Below are positions 8,612-16,900 of a DNA stretch of 18,044 nucleotides, one piece after another. The stretch is taken from NCBI GenBank assembly GCA_905209725.1, contig CAJLTZ010000052.1:1-18044 (forward strand), in the 5' to 3' direction. Both the position numbers and the translations under genes were made by a program. The stretch's first letter is position 1, and every line of letters begins with the position of its first letter. The notes below the pieces were generated by a model, which saw nothing but the letters and a program-made list of their open reading frames with translations, ran no database searches and was not told the origin of the DNA. This DNA is from an uncultured Muribaculaceae bacterium (GTDB lineage Bacteria > Bacteroidota > Bacteroidia > Bacteroidales > Muribaculaceae).

Positions 8612-9316
8612 TCAGAGTTCCCAGAGCTCGTCGATGGTGAGATGCTCGTCAACTTTGGCCTTGAACTTATTGGCCATGTTGTCGACAATCTCCATCCCCT
8701 TCGGCGTGGCGATGCTTCTCAACATGCCCACGATAATGGCATTGTAGGCCTCCACGAGAGTGATGTTCTTCGGAAAAAACTCCTCCATGCGTTTGAGCGA
8801 CTCCATCTGCACGCGGAGCAACTGGGCAGTGACCTCATAATTAATATCGTCGCGGAACACACCCTGTTTCACGCCGGTCTTGAAGGCCGTGAGCACATAG
8901 TGGCGCCATTGTTGTGCATTCTCCTCATATTTTTTTCTAAGGCCGGGAAACCTGCTATCCATATCCAGGAAGAAATTCACATTCACCACCCGCATAAAGC
9001 GCTGATGGAACAGGAACACACGCGCCATGGTGGTCATCATGTCGGGCGTCTCGCTCATGATGCGGAGCACCATGCGGGCATACTTCGAATGATAGCGGCC
9101 AAGGAGCTCGTCGAGCATCTGCTCCTTGCTGCCGAATATTTCATAGAGCGTACGCTTCGACATCGACAGACGCCTGGCCACGAGATCCATTGTGGTGGCT
9201 CCCGGTCCGTTACCGGCCAATATCGGAAAAATCTGGTCAAGAAGGAGGTTGTATTGCTCCTCGGTCATACTGCTTTTGTCCATGATGCAAGGGTTAGTGA
9301 GTGTCAGAAAACTCAT
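8612..9316 (-). CDS. TetR/AcrR-family transcriptional regulator heading the efflux operon
   Basis: The N-terminal helix-turn-helix is visible in ATTMDLVARRLSMSKRTLYE and the following IFGSKEQMLDELL (about residues 40-72), the standard TetR DNA-binding pattern. The rest (75-234) is helical and would bind a ligand. Three starts are possible: M1 at 9316, M12 at 9283 and M17 at 9268. All lie downstream of the predicted transcription start near 9348. MTEEQ (M17) would give the typical TetR length before the helix-turn-helix, so the first 11-16 residues may not be translated. As first gene before channel, adaptor and pump, it probably autoregulates the operon; I could not find a convincing palindromic operator. 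Confidence 0.9.
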   Translation of the reverse strand: MSFLTLTNPCIMDKSSMTEEQYNLLLDQIFPILAGNGPGATTMDLVARRLSMSKRTLYEIFGSKEQMLDELLGRYHSKYARMVLRIMSETPDMMTTMARVFLFHQRFMRVVNVNFFLDMDSRFPGLRKKYEENAQQWRHYVLTAFKTGVKQGVFRDDINYEVTAQLLRVQMESLKRMEEFFPKNITLVEAYNAIIVGMLRSIATPKGMEIVDNMANKFKAKVDEHLTIDELWEL

Positions 9317-9354
9317 TTCACATGCGGATTCTGAGTGTATGCGCTAACAGCCTG

Positions 9355-9385
9355 CAAAATTAACACAAAAACCGAAAACCGCAAA
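9355..9385 (-). promoter_or_regulatory. Promoter of the TetR-efflux operon, overlapping the kbl terminator
   Basis: On the minus strand TTTG (9385-9382), a 19-nt spacer and TAATTTTG (9362-9355) match the Bacteroides consensus. The TTT of the -33 box is the loop of the kbl terminator hairpin and its G is the first base of the 3' arm; the 3' arm and T-rich tail form the spacer. The predicted start is near 9348, giving a leader of about 31 nt to the first ATG. Confidence 0.75.
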
Positions 9386-9402
9386 GCGGTTTTCGGTTTT
9401 TT
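9367..9402 (-). terminator. Intrinsic terminator of kbl, perfect 16-bp stem
   Basis: Bases 9367-9382 (AAAAACCGAAAACCGC) pair perfectly with 9386-9401 across a 3-base AAA loop. On the minus strand the stem ends in TTTTT followed by GTGTTAATTTT, and it sits about 65 bases after the kbl stop. The plus strand also ends in a T run, so it could work both ways, but no plus-strand gene ends here. It overlaps the next promoter. Confidence 0.85.
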
Positions 9403-9428
9403 GGTAAATTTAATTTAACGTCTATGAT

Positions 9429-9451
9429 CAGATTGAGAAATATCTCATCTG
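9429..9451 (-). other. Second hairpin in the kbl 3' untranslated region
   Basis: CAGATTGAGA and TCTCATCTG can pair with one bulged T around a short AATA-like loop, between the kbl stop and the terminator. There is no T-tract, so this is a possible mRNA stem rather than a terminator. Confidence 0.35.
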
Positions 9452-9467
9452 AAAAGCGGGTAAAAGC

Positions 9468-10667
9468 TTATTTAATCACGTTAAGGCGTTTGCCTACAGC
9501 CACGAATGCTGCGATAGCCTTGTCGAGCTGTTCGCGTGTGTGGGCTGCGGAGAGCTGCACGCGGATGCGGGCCTGGTCTTTCGGCACAACAGGATAGTAG
9601 AAACCTGTCACATAGATGCCCTCTTTCTGCATCTCGGCGGCGAAGTCCTGCGAGAGTTTTGCGTCATAGAGCATCACGGCGCAGATGGCGCTCTGTGTGG
9701 GCTTGATGTCGAAACCAGCGGCAAGCATCTTGTCGCGGAAGTAAGCCACATTCTCCATCAGGCGGTCGTGGATCTCATCGCTTTCGTCGAGCATCTTGAA
9801 CATCTCGATGGAAGCGCCTACGATCGAGGGAGCCACAGAGTTGGAGAAGAGGTAGGGGCGTGAACGCTGACGGAGCATGTCGATGATCTCCTTGGGACCG
9901 GTGGTGAAGCCGCCCATAGCGCCGCCGAAGGATTTGCCGAGCGTGCCGGTGAAGATGTCGATGCGTCCGTAGCAGTCGAATTTCTCGGCAACGCCGCGGC
10001 CACGCTTGCCCACAACGCCTGCAGAGTGGCTTTCGTCAACCATCACGAGGGCGTCATATTTCTCTGCGAGGTCGCAGATCTTGTCCATGGGAGCCACGTT
10101 GCCGTCCATGGAGAACACACCGTCAGTGGCGATGATGCGGTAGCGGCAGTCCTGGGCCTCTTTGAGGCAGCGCTCCAGGTCTTCCATATCGGCATTCTTA
10201 TAGCGGAAGCGTTTAGCCTTGCAGAGGCGCACGCCGTCGATGATGGAGGCATGGTTGAGGGAGTCGCTTATGATAGCGTCCTGCTCTGTGAAGAGGGGCT
10301 CGAAAAGGCCGCCGTTGGCATCGAAGCAGGCAGCGTAGAGGATGGTGTCCTCTGTCTTGAAGTAGCGCGAGATGGCAGCCTCAAGCTCTTTGTGGAGGTC
10401 CTGTGTGCCGCAGATAAAGCGTACGGACGACATGCCGTAGCCACGACGGTCCATGGCGCGCTTCGCAGCCTCGATCAGACGGCTGTTGTCGGCCAGACCA
10501 AGGTAATTGTTGGCGCAGAAGTTAAGCACCTCACCTTTTTTTCCGTTGGCTTCAACTTCGATGTCGCTGCTCTGTGGAGTCACGATAATGCGCTCATTCT
10601 TATAGAGTCCGGCATCCTTGATGTCCTGAAGTTCCTTCTGAAGATGTGTTTTGAAATTTTTATACAT
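9468..10667 (-). CDS. kbl: 2-amino-3-ketobutyrate CoA ligase (glycine C-acetyltransferase)
   Basis: The 399-residue protein is an alpha-oxoamine synthase of full family length. The PLP lysine is K245 in TGTLGKSFGGAMGG; the cofactor-contacting DESHSAG at 211-217 gives D211 and H214; FCANNYLGL (50-58) and SLNHAS (136-141) are also typical. It converts 2-amino-3-ketobutyrate and CoA to glycine and acetyl-CoA, the step after threonine dehydrogenase. The partner gene tdh lies divergently 76 bases away, which favours KBL over relatives such as serine palmitoyltransferase or BioF. The ATG at 10667 sits about 18 nt after the predicted transcription start. Confidence 0.95.
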   Translation of the reverse strand: MYKNFKTHLQKELQDIKDAGLYKNERIIVTPQSSDIEVEANGKKGEVLNFCANNYLGLADNSRLIEAAKRAMDRRGYGMSSVRFICGTQDLHKELEAAISRYFKTEDTILYAACFDANGGLFEPLFTEQDAIISDSLNHASIIDGVRLCKAKRFRYKNADMEDLERCLKEAQDCRYRIIATDGVFSMDGNVAPMDKICDLAEKYDALVMVDESHSAGVVGKRGRGVAEKFDCYGRIDIFTGTLGKSFGGAMGGFTTGPKEIIDMLRQRSRPYLFSNSVAPSIVGASIEMFKMLDESDEIHDRLMENVAYFRDKMLAAGFDIKPTQSAICAVMLYDAKLSQDFAAEMQKEGIYVTGFYYPVVPKDQARIRVQLSAAHTREQLDKAIAAFVAVGKRLNVIK

Positions 10668-10691
10668 GATAAAAAGATTTAGGAAACTTCA

Positions 10692-10723
10692 CAAAATTAA
10701 GGATTTTTTTCTATTTTTGCAAA
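10692..10723 (-). promoter_or_regulatory. Promoter of kbl
   Basis: The minus strand has TTTG (10723-10720), a 20-nt spacer and TAATTTTG (10699-10692), a full match to the Bacteroides consensus. The start is predicted near 10685. The -33 box directly abuts the -7 box of the opposing tdh promoter. Confidence 0.75.
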
Positions 10724-10730
10724 TCCTTAA
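10697..10730. promoter_or_regulatory. Candidate operator: perfect 10-bp inverted repeat between kbl and tdh
   Basis: TTAAGGATTT (10697-10706) and AAATCCTTAA (10721-10730) are exact inverted copies separated by 14 bases. The left arm overlaps the kbl -7 box, the right arm overlaps the kbl -33 box and the predicted tdh start. A dimeric regulator bound here could control both genes. An AT-rich chance repeat is possible but a 10-of-10 match in a 76-base gap is notable. Confidence 0.55.
10712..10719 (+). promoter_or_regulatory. -7 box of tdh
   Basis: TATTTTTG matches TAnnTTTG and lies 24 bases before the tdh ATG, with the predicted start near 10726. At the -33 position (10688-10691) only TTCA is found, so this promoter is weaker by sequence than the kbl one and may need an activator. 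Confidence 0.6.
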
Positions 10731-10743
10731 ATACAACCAACAC

Positions 10744-11706
10744 ATGAAAAATATTCTTGTAATCGGAGGCACCGGCCAAATCGGTTCCGAATTGATCATG
10801 AAACTCCGTGGAATTTACCCGGAGGGCAACGTGGTATGCGGCTATATTCCGGTAGCCCCGCCGAAAGGAATCCTTCTTGAAAGCGGCCCTGCCGAGATAG
10901 TGGATATCACCAATGCAGGTCAGATTGCCGAGGTGGTGGACAAATACAAAATCGACACCATCTACAATCTTGCCGCCCTGCTCTCAGCCACAGCCGAAGC
11001 CAAGCCCCAGCTTGCATGGGCCATCGGCGTAGGCGGTCTTTACAACACCCTGGAAGTGGCCCGCGAGAAGGGTTGCGCAGTGTTTACCCCCAGCTCCATC
11101 GGTTCATTCGGAAAGGGCACACCCAAAGTGAAGACACCCCAGGACACAGTGCAGCGTCCCGACACCATCTATGGCGTCACCAAGGTAAGCGGCGAGCTGC
11201 TCAGCGACTATTACGCAAAGCGTTTCGGCGTTGACACACGTTCGGTTCGTTTCCCCGGCCTTATCTCCTACACCACTCCTCCGGGCGGAGGCACCACCGA
11301 CTATGCCGTGGACATCTACTATTCCGCTGTGAAGGGTGAGAAATTCAAATGCCCCATCAAGCCGGGCACATTCATGGACATGATGTATATGCCCGACGCC
11401 CTTCGCGCAGCCGTGGAAATCATGGAGGCTGACCCGAGCCGCCTCGTGCACCGCAACTCCTTCAACATCGCATCGATGAGCTTCGACCCCGAAATCATCT
11501 TCAAGAAAATCAAGGAGCATGTGCCCGAATTCGAGATGGAATATGTGCTCGACCCGCTGCGTCAGGCCATCGCCGACAGCTGGCCCGATTCCCTCGACGA
11601 CACCTGCGCTCGCGAGGAATGGGACTGGAAACCCGAATACGGCCTCGAGGAGATGACGAAAGACATGCTTGTGAACCTCCGCAAGAAGCTCCTCGTCAAC
11701 GCCTGA
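10744..11706 (+). CDS. tdh: L-threonine 3-dehydrogenase, SDR (epimerase-like) type
   Basis: The 320-residue product begins MKNILVIGGTGQIGSEL, with the Rossmann GGTGQIG at 8-14. Catalytic residues of the extended SDR type are Y143 and K147 in YGVTK, with serines 117-118 in TPSSIGSFG. GLISYTTPPGGGTTDYA and the YMPDALRA segment are typical of the NAD-dependent threonine dehydrogenases of Bacteroidetes and trypanosomes, unlike the zinc enzyme of E. coli. It oxidises L-threonine to 2-amino-3-ketobutyrate, the substrate of the divergent kbl product. An in-frame ATG exists at 10651, but it would add 31 residues ahead of the Rossmann strand and lies upstream of the predicted promoter, so 10744 is the start. 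Confidence 0.95.
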   Translation: MKNILVIGGTGQIGSELIMKLRGIYPEGNVVCGYIPVAPPKGILLESGPAEIVDITNAGQIAEVVDKYKIDTIYNLAALLSATAEAKPQLAWAIGVGGLYNTLEVAREKGCAVFTPSSIGSFGKGTPKVKTPQDTVQRPDTIYGVTKVSGELLSDYYAKRFGVDTRSVRFPGLISYTTPPGGGTTDYAVDIYYSAVKGEKFKCPIKPGTFMDMMYMPDALRAAVEIMEADPSRLVHRNSFNIASMSFDPEIIFKKIKEHVPEFEMEYVLDPLRQAIADSWPDSLDDTCAREEWDWKPEYGLEEMTKDMLVNLRKKLLVNA

Positions 11707-11728
11707 TACCCATCTTTATGAAAACAAC

Positions 11729-11766
11729 AAAACCCTTTGACATCCGTGTCAGAGGGTTTTATTTTA
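11729..11766 (+). terminator. Terminator of tdh, likely bidirectional with the porin gene
   Basis: AAAACCCTTTGACA (11729-11742) pairs with TGTCAGAGGGTTTT (11747-11760) across a TCCG loop, 14 pairs with one T-G wobble, followed by ATTTTAT. On the minus strand the tail GTTTTGTTGTTTT is also T-rich, so it can end the convergent porin transcript too. Confidence 0.85.
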
Positions 11767-11810
11767 TCTTCTTATTTTGCTGCGCGCATCTCTTGCCGAG
11801 CAGCAGTTTA

Positions 11811-13859
11811 TCAGTCGGTGAAGTCTATGGAGAGACCGAGCCGGAACTGGCGCGGGTCCACAGGGTAATGCGGCAGCGTGAAATAATAGTCGTTGGGCCA
11901 ACCCTGGTTGACATGGCTGCACATCAGGAACAAGCGCACCTTATACAGTTTCGCCGTGAGATACACATTGGCCAGGGCGAAATTGCCCACATCCACTCCT
12001 TCGGCGCCCTGAGAGTGGAAACTCATCGTGGCGGGCTGATAGGCATATCCGCGATATTTCATATACCAGTTGCAGTCCACGCCCACCTGCACAGTCAAAG
12101 CCTTGAAAGCCTTGAAGTATAGGAACATGTTGCTATAGATGGCCACCTGCGGCAGAGGAATCACATCCTTATTGGAGGAGGTCTGATAGGTCACGGTATT
12201 GTTCCAGTTCCAGATTCCGAATCGCAGCGGCTGATGGAGCGATGCGGAGAAAACCTGCACGCTGCCTCCGTGTTGAGCCGGAAGCCCCTCGGAATTCATA
12301 TATATCTGGTTCTGCACATTCTCCACGCCGACCCTTATCTCCGAACGGCTCCAGGGAATCACAATCTTTCCCTCGGCGCGGATGTTGCGAATCTTGCCGA
12401 AATCATTACGCCACTGGAAATGATTGCCCACATAATTTTCATAGAAATAATTGGGTTCCAGATTCTTGAACCAGGCATTGGCGGCGATGGTCACAGAGTC
12501 GTTTCCGAGGCGGAAACGGGTCTGAATCTCACCACGGGCATCAATCTCGCCGGCTGCCTTTCCCACGAGGCCAAACTTCGCATCGGCCGCATACTTCACG
12601 ATGCTGCCGCGCGTTTTCTCAATCCGGCCGCCTACCCACACCCTGTTGCGCGTTTCCTTAAGAAGCGGTTCATAACCCACAGGCAGCGGCGTGCTTCCCT
12701 CCGGCTGACCGCTTACGCGCCACTCGTCAAGGCCGAGAACGCTATATTTATATCGGTCGAGTTCATAGGTGGCATATACGGAGAGGCCGAACTTAGCCCA
12801 TTTCTGGAATCCCTCGATCATCTCCACGCCGAGGGTATTGGAGATGCTCCAGTAGCGGGCGTCATCCTCGGTGCGCGAGGGGTCGAAATAGGTATTCTTC
12901 CAGAAACTGTTGCCCTCCCCTCCTCCGGGCACGTCGATGAAGAAATGGTGATTCTCCTTCCAGTCGAAAGAATAAACGAATTTGGTGGAGGCCACAAACT
13001 CCTCGCGCTTCACCGTGTCCTCCTCCTGGGTGATGTCGCGCCAATAGCCGAGTTTATAGGCGTGGCTCATGTAGAACTCGCCGCCGGTCACGCGGTTGTG
13101 GGCATCGGCAAGGTGCACGGGGATACTCAGAGGTTCCACGCTTGTCTGTCCGCCCTGGAGCTCCTCGGGGTTGGTGATATAGCGGTCGTCAGTGATGCCG
13201 CCGCTCTCCTTGTTGAGGTGGTTGTAATGGTTGTAGAAGGCCTGCATCTCATAGCGCGAGCCGAAATAATAGGCCGAGAAACTGAAGGCCAGTTCCTTGG
13301 TGGCCTGCTGTGCGTAGGAGCCCTTGGTGTAGGGATAATCCACTGTGGCGCCGAAACCCAATTTTTTATTGACATTTCCGGCGAATGTGGCGCGGAGCAG
13401 GTCGGTGCGGTTTTCCGTTCCGTAGCCCATATTGTAGATGAGCTGCGTGAAAGGAATATACATATTGTAAAACTTCTGCTTGGAGAAGGAGGGCACCCAG
13501 CGGGTGATGGCGTCATTGAAGAAGAAATGCGACTCCGGGGTCCGGTTGAAATAAATCATGTCGATGCCGGGGCCGGCAATCTGGCCGGTGGAAGCCCACG
13601 CGTCAGTGGTCAGCGCGGTCACAAAAGTTCTCTGGTAGTTATAAAGCAGGGTATCCACCGTAGACTCCACATGCGTGCCCAAAGGCCACGAGAGAGTCCA
13701 GGCGGAGCCCGGGGGATATTGTTTGGTGGTCTGCTGCTTGTCGCCGTCGCCGAGACTCTTCATCGCCTTCTGTGCCGATGCAGGGACTGCGCTGAGGCCG
13801 ATAATGGTCATAGCGATCAATGCCACAAGCAGAGCAATTTGTGTCTTGATTAATTTCAT
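11811..13859 (-). CDS. Putative outer-membrane porin (Porin_10-like)
   Basis: The 682-residue product has a signal peptide with likely cleavage after A29 (PASA then QKA). A short polar linker (30-50) is followed by a long series of alternating strands rich in Y, F, W, N and G, typical of a beta-barrel. Segments such as TGQIAGPGIDMIYFNRTPES, the NHYNHLNKESGG loop and RQFRLGLSIDF at the end match the Bacteroidetes putative-porin family, whose members are about 600-700 residues. The last residues are a hydrophobic strand ending in FTD. Substrate is unknown. It is a single-gene unit: own promoter upstream and a shared terminator downstream. No SusC/SusD pair is nearby. Confidence 0.8.
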   Translation of the reverse strand: MKLIKTQIALLVALIAMTIIGLSAVPASAQKAMKSLGDGDKQQTTKQYPPGSAWTLSWPLGTHVESTVDTLLYNYQRTFVTALTTDAWASTGQIAGPGIDMIYFNRTPESHFFFNDAITRWVPSFSKQKFYNMYIPFTQLIYNMGYGTENRTDLLRATFAGNVNKKLGFGATVDYPYTKGSYAQQATKELAFSFSAYYFGSRYEMQAFYNHYNHLNKESGGITDDRYITNPEELQGGQTSVEPLSIPVHLADAHNRVTGGEFYMSHAYKLGYWRDITQEEDTVKREEFVASTKFVYSFDWKENHHFFIDVPGGGEGNSFWKNTYFDPSRTEDDARYWSISNTLGVEMIEGFQKWAKFGLSVYATYELDRYKYSVLGLDEWRVSGQPEGSTPLPVGYEPLLKETRNRVWVGGRIEKTRGSIVKYAADAKFGLVGKAAGEIDARGEIQTRFRLGNDSVTIAANAWFKNLEPNYFYENYVGNHFQWRNDFGKIRNIRAEGKIVIPWSRSEIRVGVENVQNQIYMNSEGLPAQHGGSVQVFSASLHQPLRFGIWNWNNTVTYQTSSNKDVIPLPQVAIYSNMFLYFKAFKALTVQVGVDCNWYMKYRGYAYQPATMSFHSQGAEGVDVGNFALANVYLTAKLYKVRLFLMCSHVNQGWPNDYYFTLPHYPVDPRQFRLGLSIDFTD

Positions 13860-13878
13860 GCGAACATGTTCTGCCTCG

Positions 13879-13910
13879 CAAAATTACAAAAAAACGCGCC
13901 CACATCCAAA
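13879..13910 (-). promoter_or_regulatory. Promoter of the porin gene, overlapping the upstream terminator
   Basis: On the minus strand TTTG (13910-13907), a 20-nt spacer and TAATTTTG (13886-13879) match the consensus. The -33 box lies inside the loop of the oxidoreductase terminator, and the spacer is its 3' stem arm and T-tract. The start is predicted near 13872, about 13 nt before the ATG. Confidence 0.75.
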
Positions 13911-13921
13911 TTGCGGGCGCG
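13888..13921 (-). terminator. Terminator of the pyruvate:ferredoxin oxidoreductase gene
   Basis: CGCGCCC (13895-13901) pairs with GGGCGCG (13915-13921), a 7-bp all G-C stem with a 13-nt loop. On the minus strand the stem is followed by seven T (13894-13888). It starts about 20 bases after the stop codon at 13942. Confidence 0.8.
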
Positions 13922-13941
13922 CCTATCAATAGAAATTTCCT

Positions 13942-16900
13942 TTATTCTGCGGCCTTGCGGAGTTTGATCTCCTCCTCGGTCATCTCAGGGTCGGTGCCCC
14001 AGTTTTGCTTCGAGAGACGCACATAATTGTTGTAGCGCCACTGGGCATTCTCCTTGGCTGCTTTGAAGAGTTCCTCGGCTGCGTCGGGGAAGATCTTGAA
14101 GAGCGATGCGAAACGCACCTCGCCTTTGAGGAAGTCTTCGAATTTGCTCCAGTCGGGTTCCTTGCTGTCGAGCGAGAAGGGATTCTTACCCTCGGCCTCG
14201 AGAGCGGGGTTATAGCGCCAGAGGTGCCAGTAGCCGCAATCCACGGCGCATTTCTCCTCTTCCTGGCTGCGTCCCATACCCTTCTTGATGCCATGGTTGA
14301 TACATGGAGCGTAAGCAATCACGAGCGATGGGCCGTCGTAGGCCTCAGCCTCGCGGAGAGCCTTGAGGGTCTGTGCATTGTCGGCGCCCATTGCTACCTG
14401 TGCCACATATACATAGCCATATGTGGTGGCGATGAGGCCAAGGTCTTTCTTGCGGATACGCTTGCCGGCAGCGGCGAATTTCGCAATGGCGCCGATAGGC
14501 GTCGACTTCGACGACTGGCCGCCGGTGTTGGAGTAAACCTCGGTGTCGAGCACGAGGATGTTGACATTCTTGCCTGAGGCAATCACATGGTCGAGGCCGC
14601 CGAAGCCGATATCATAGCTTGCGCCGTCGCCACCGATAATCCACTGGCTGCGCTTTGTGAGATATGCGCTGAGTTCGGTCACGGCCTTACAGTCGGAGCA
14701 TCCCTTTTCGGCGCCAATCTTAGCGGCGGCAAGCAGAGCCTCGCCACTTGTCTGCGACAGACGTGCGTCATCGCGGGTGTCGAGCCATGTGCGGGCTGCT
14801 TCGCGTATGGCCGAGGGTGCCTCCTCATTGGCTGCGATTCGTTCTGCGGTCTCAACAAGACGGTTGCGCATCTTCTCGTATGCGATATACATGCCGAGGC
14901 CATACTCGCAGAAGTCCTCGAAGAGAGAGTTGGCCCATGCCGGACCCTGACCCTTTTCATTTACCGTATAAGGCGTGGAGGGCACAGATCCCGAATAGAT
15001 TGAGGAGCAACCTGTGGCGTTGGCCACAACCTCACGCGTGCCGAAGAGCTGGGTGATAAGCTTCACGTAGGGAGTCTCGCCACAGCCGGAGCATGCGCCG
15101 GAGAACTCGAAGAGGGGCTGGGCAAACTGGCTGTTCTTCACATTGAGCTGAATGTCCACAAGGTCGGCCTTGCTCTTGACATTCTTCACGAGCCAATCCC
15201 AGTTGCGCTCCTGATCCTCCTGACTTTCGAAATGCTTCATGGTGAGCGCCTTCTGGCCCTTCATGCCGGGGCATACATCGGCACAGTTGCCGCAGCCGAG
15301 ACAGTCGAGCACATCAACCTGCTGCACGAAGCGCATTCCCGCCATTGTCTTTCCTACGGCGGGCTTGGAATGCTCCTCACCGAAGGGTGCGGCAGCAGCC
15401 TCCTCGGGTGTCAGCACGAAGGGACGGATGGCTGCGTGAGGACATACAAAGGCACATTTGTTACACTGGATACAGTTGTCAGGATTCCATTCCGGTACGA
15501 ATGCCGCAACGCCTCGCTTCTCATAGGTAGCGGTGCCCTGCTGCCAGGTGCCGTCGACATTGTCGACAAACTTGCTCACGGGGAGCAGGTCGCCGTCCTG
15601 GGCATTGATGGGGCGAACCACTGTCTCGATAAATTCGGGAGCGGGTTTGGCTGCGGGTGCATTGTCGGCGAGATTCTTCCATTCTGCCTTTACCTCCAGC
15701 TTATGGTATTCACCACCGCGATCCACTGCGTCATTGTTCATCTTGACGATGTTCTCACCCTTCTTGCCATAACTCTTCACGATGAATTTCTTCATCTGCT
15801 CGATGGCGAGGTCCACGGGGATCACCTCCGTGATGCGGAAGAAGGCGCTCTGGAGAATGGTGTTGGTGCGGTTGCCCAGACCGATCTCCTGCGCGATGCG
15901 GGATGCGTTGATGTAATAAACGGTGATATTGTTTTCTGCGAAATAGCGCTTCACCTTGTTGGGAAGATTGCGCTCGAGTTCCTCGCCCTCCCAGATGGTA
16001 TTGAGCAGGAATGTGCCGCCGGGCTGCAGGCCGCGGGTCACATCATACATGTGAAGATATGCCTGAACATGGCATGCCACGAAGTTGGGAGTGTTCACAA
16101 GATATGTGGAGCGGATGGGATGGTCGCCGAAGCGGAGGTGGGAGCATGTGAATCCGCCCGACTTCTTGGAGTCATAAGCGAAGTAGGCCTGGCAGTATTT
16201 GTCGGTGTTGTCGCCGATGATCTTCACAGAGTTCTTGTTGGCGCCCACAGTGCCGTCGGCACCGAGGCCATAGAACTTAGCCTGGAACATTCCGTCGCCA
16301 CCCATGTTGATCTCCTCGCGCACGGGAAGGGATAGATGTGTCACATCATCCACGATGCCTATTGTGAATCCGTTGCAGGGTTCGGCGGCAGCGAGGTTGT
16401 CGTATACCTCCACAATCTGGGCGGGGGTGGTATCCTTTGAACTGAGTCCGTAGCGACCGCCTACGATAAGCGGGGCATTCTCGCGTCCATAGAAGCAGTC
16501 CTTGACGTCGAGGTAGAGGGGTTCGCCGTTGGCACCGGGTTCTTTTGTGCGGTCGAGCACTGCGATGCGCTTTGCAGATGCGGGCACAGCTGCCAGGAAA
16601 TGGCGGGCGGAGAAAGGACGGTAGAGGTGAACGCTTACCAGGCCCACCTTGCGGCCCTGTGCGCGCAGATAGTCGATAGTCTCCTTGATGGCCTCGGTGA
16701 CACTGCCCATGGCAATGATCACGTGCTCAGCCTCGGGGTCACCGTAATAGTCGAAGAGACCATAGTTGCGGCCGGTGAGACGGTTCATCTCCTTCACGTA
16801 GTGCTCCACGATTTCGGGAATGGCGTCATAATATTTGTTGGAAGCCTCGCGGTGCTGGAAGAACACGTCGGGGTTCTCCGCCATGCCGCGAGCCACGGGT

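Noticed and set aside
10651..10743. N-terminal extension of tdh from an upstream ATG
   Set aside because: The extra 31 residues lie before the Rossmann strand, overlap the kbl start and promoters, and are not typical of the family.
12234..13853. A 539-codon open frame on the plus strand opposite the porin gene
   Set aside because: It is antisense to the porin, with no recognisable motif or promoter; the porin has a signal peptide, terminator and promoter.
15232..16335. A 367-codon open frame on the plus strand opposite the oxidoreductase gene
   Set aside because: It is antisense to a strongly conserved enzyme gene, and its composition reflects the complement of that gene.
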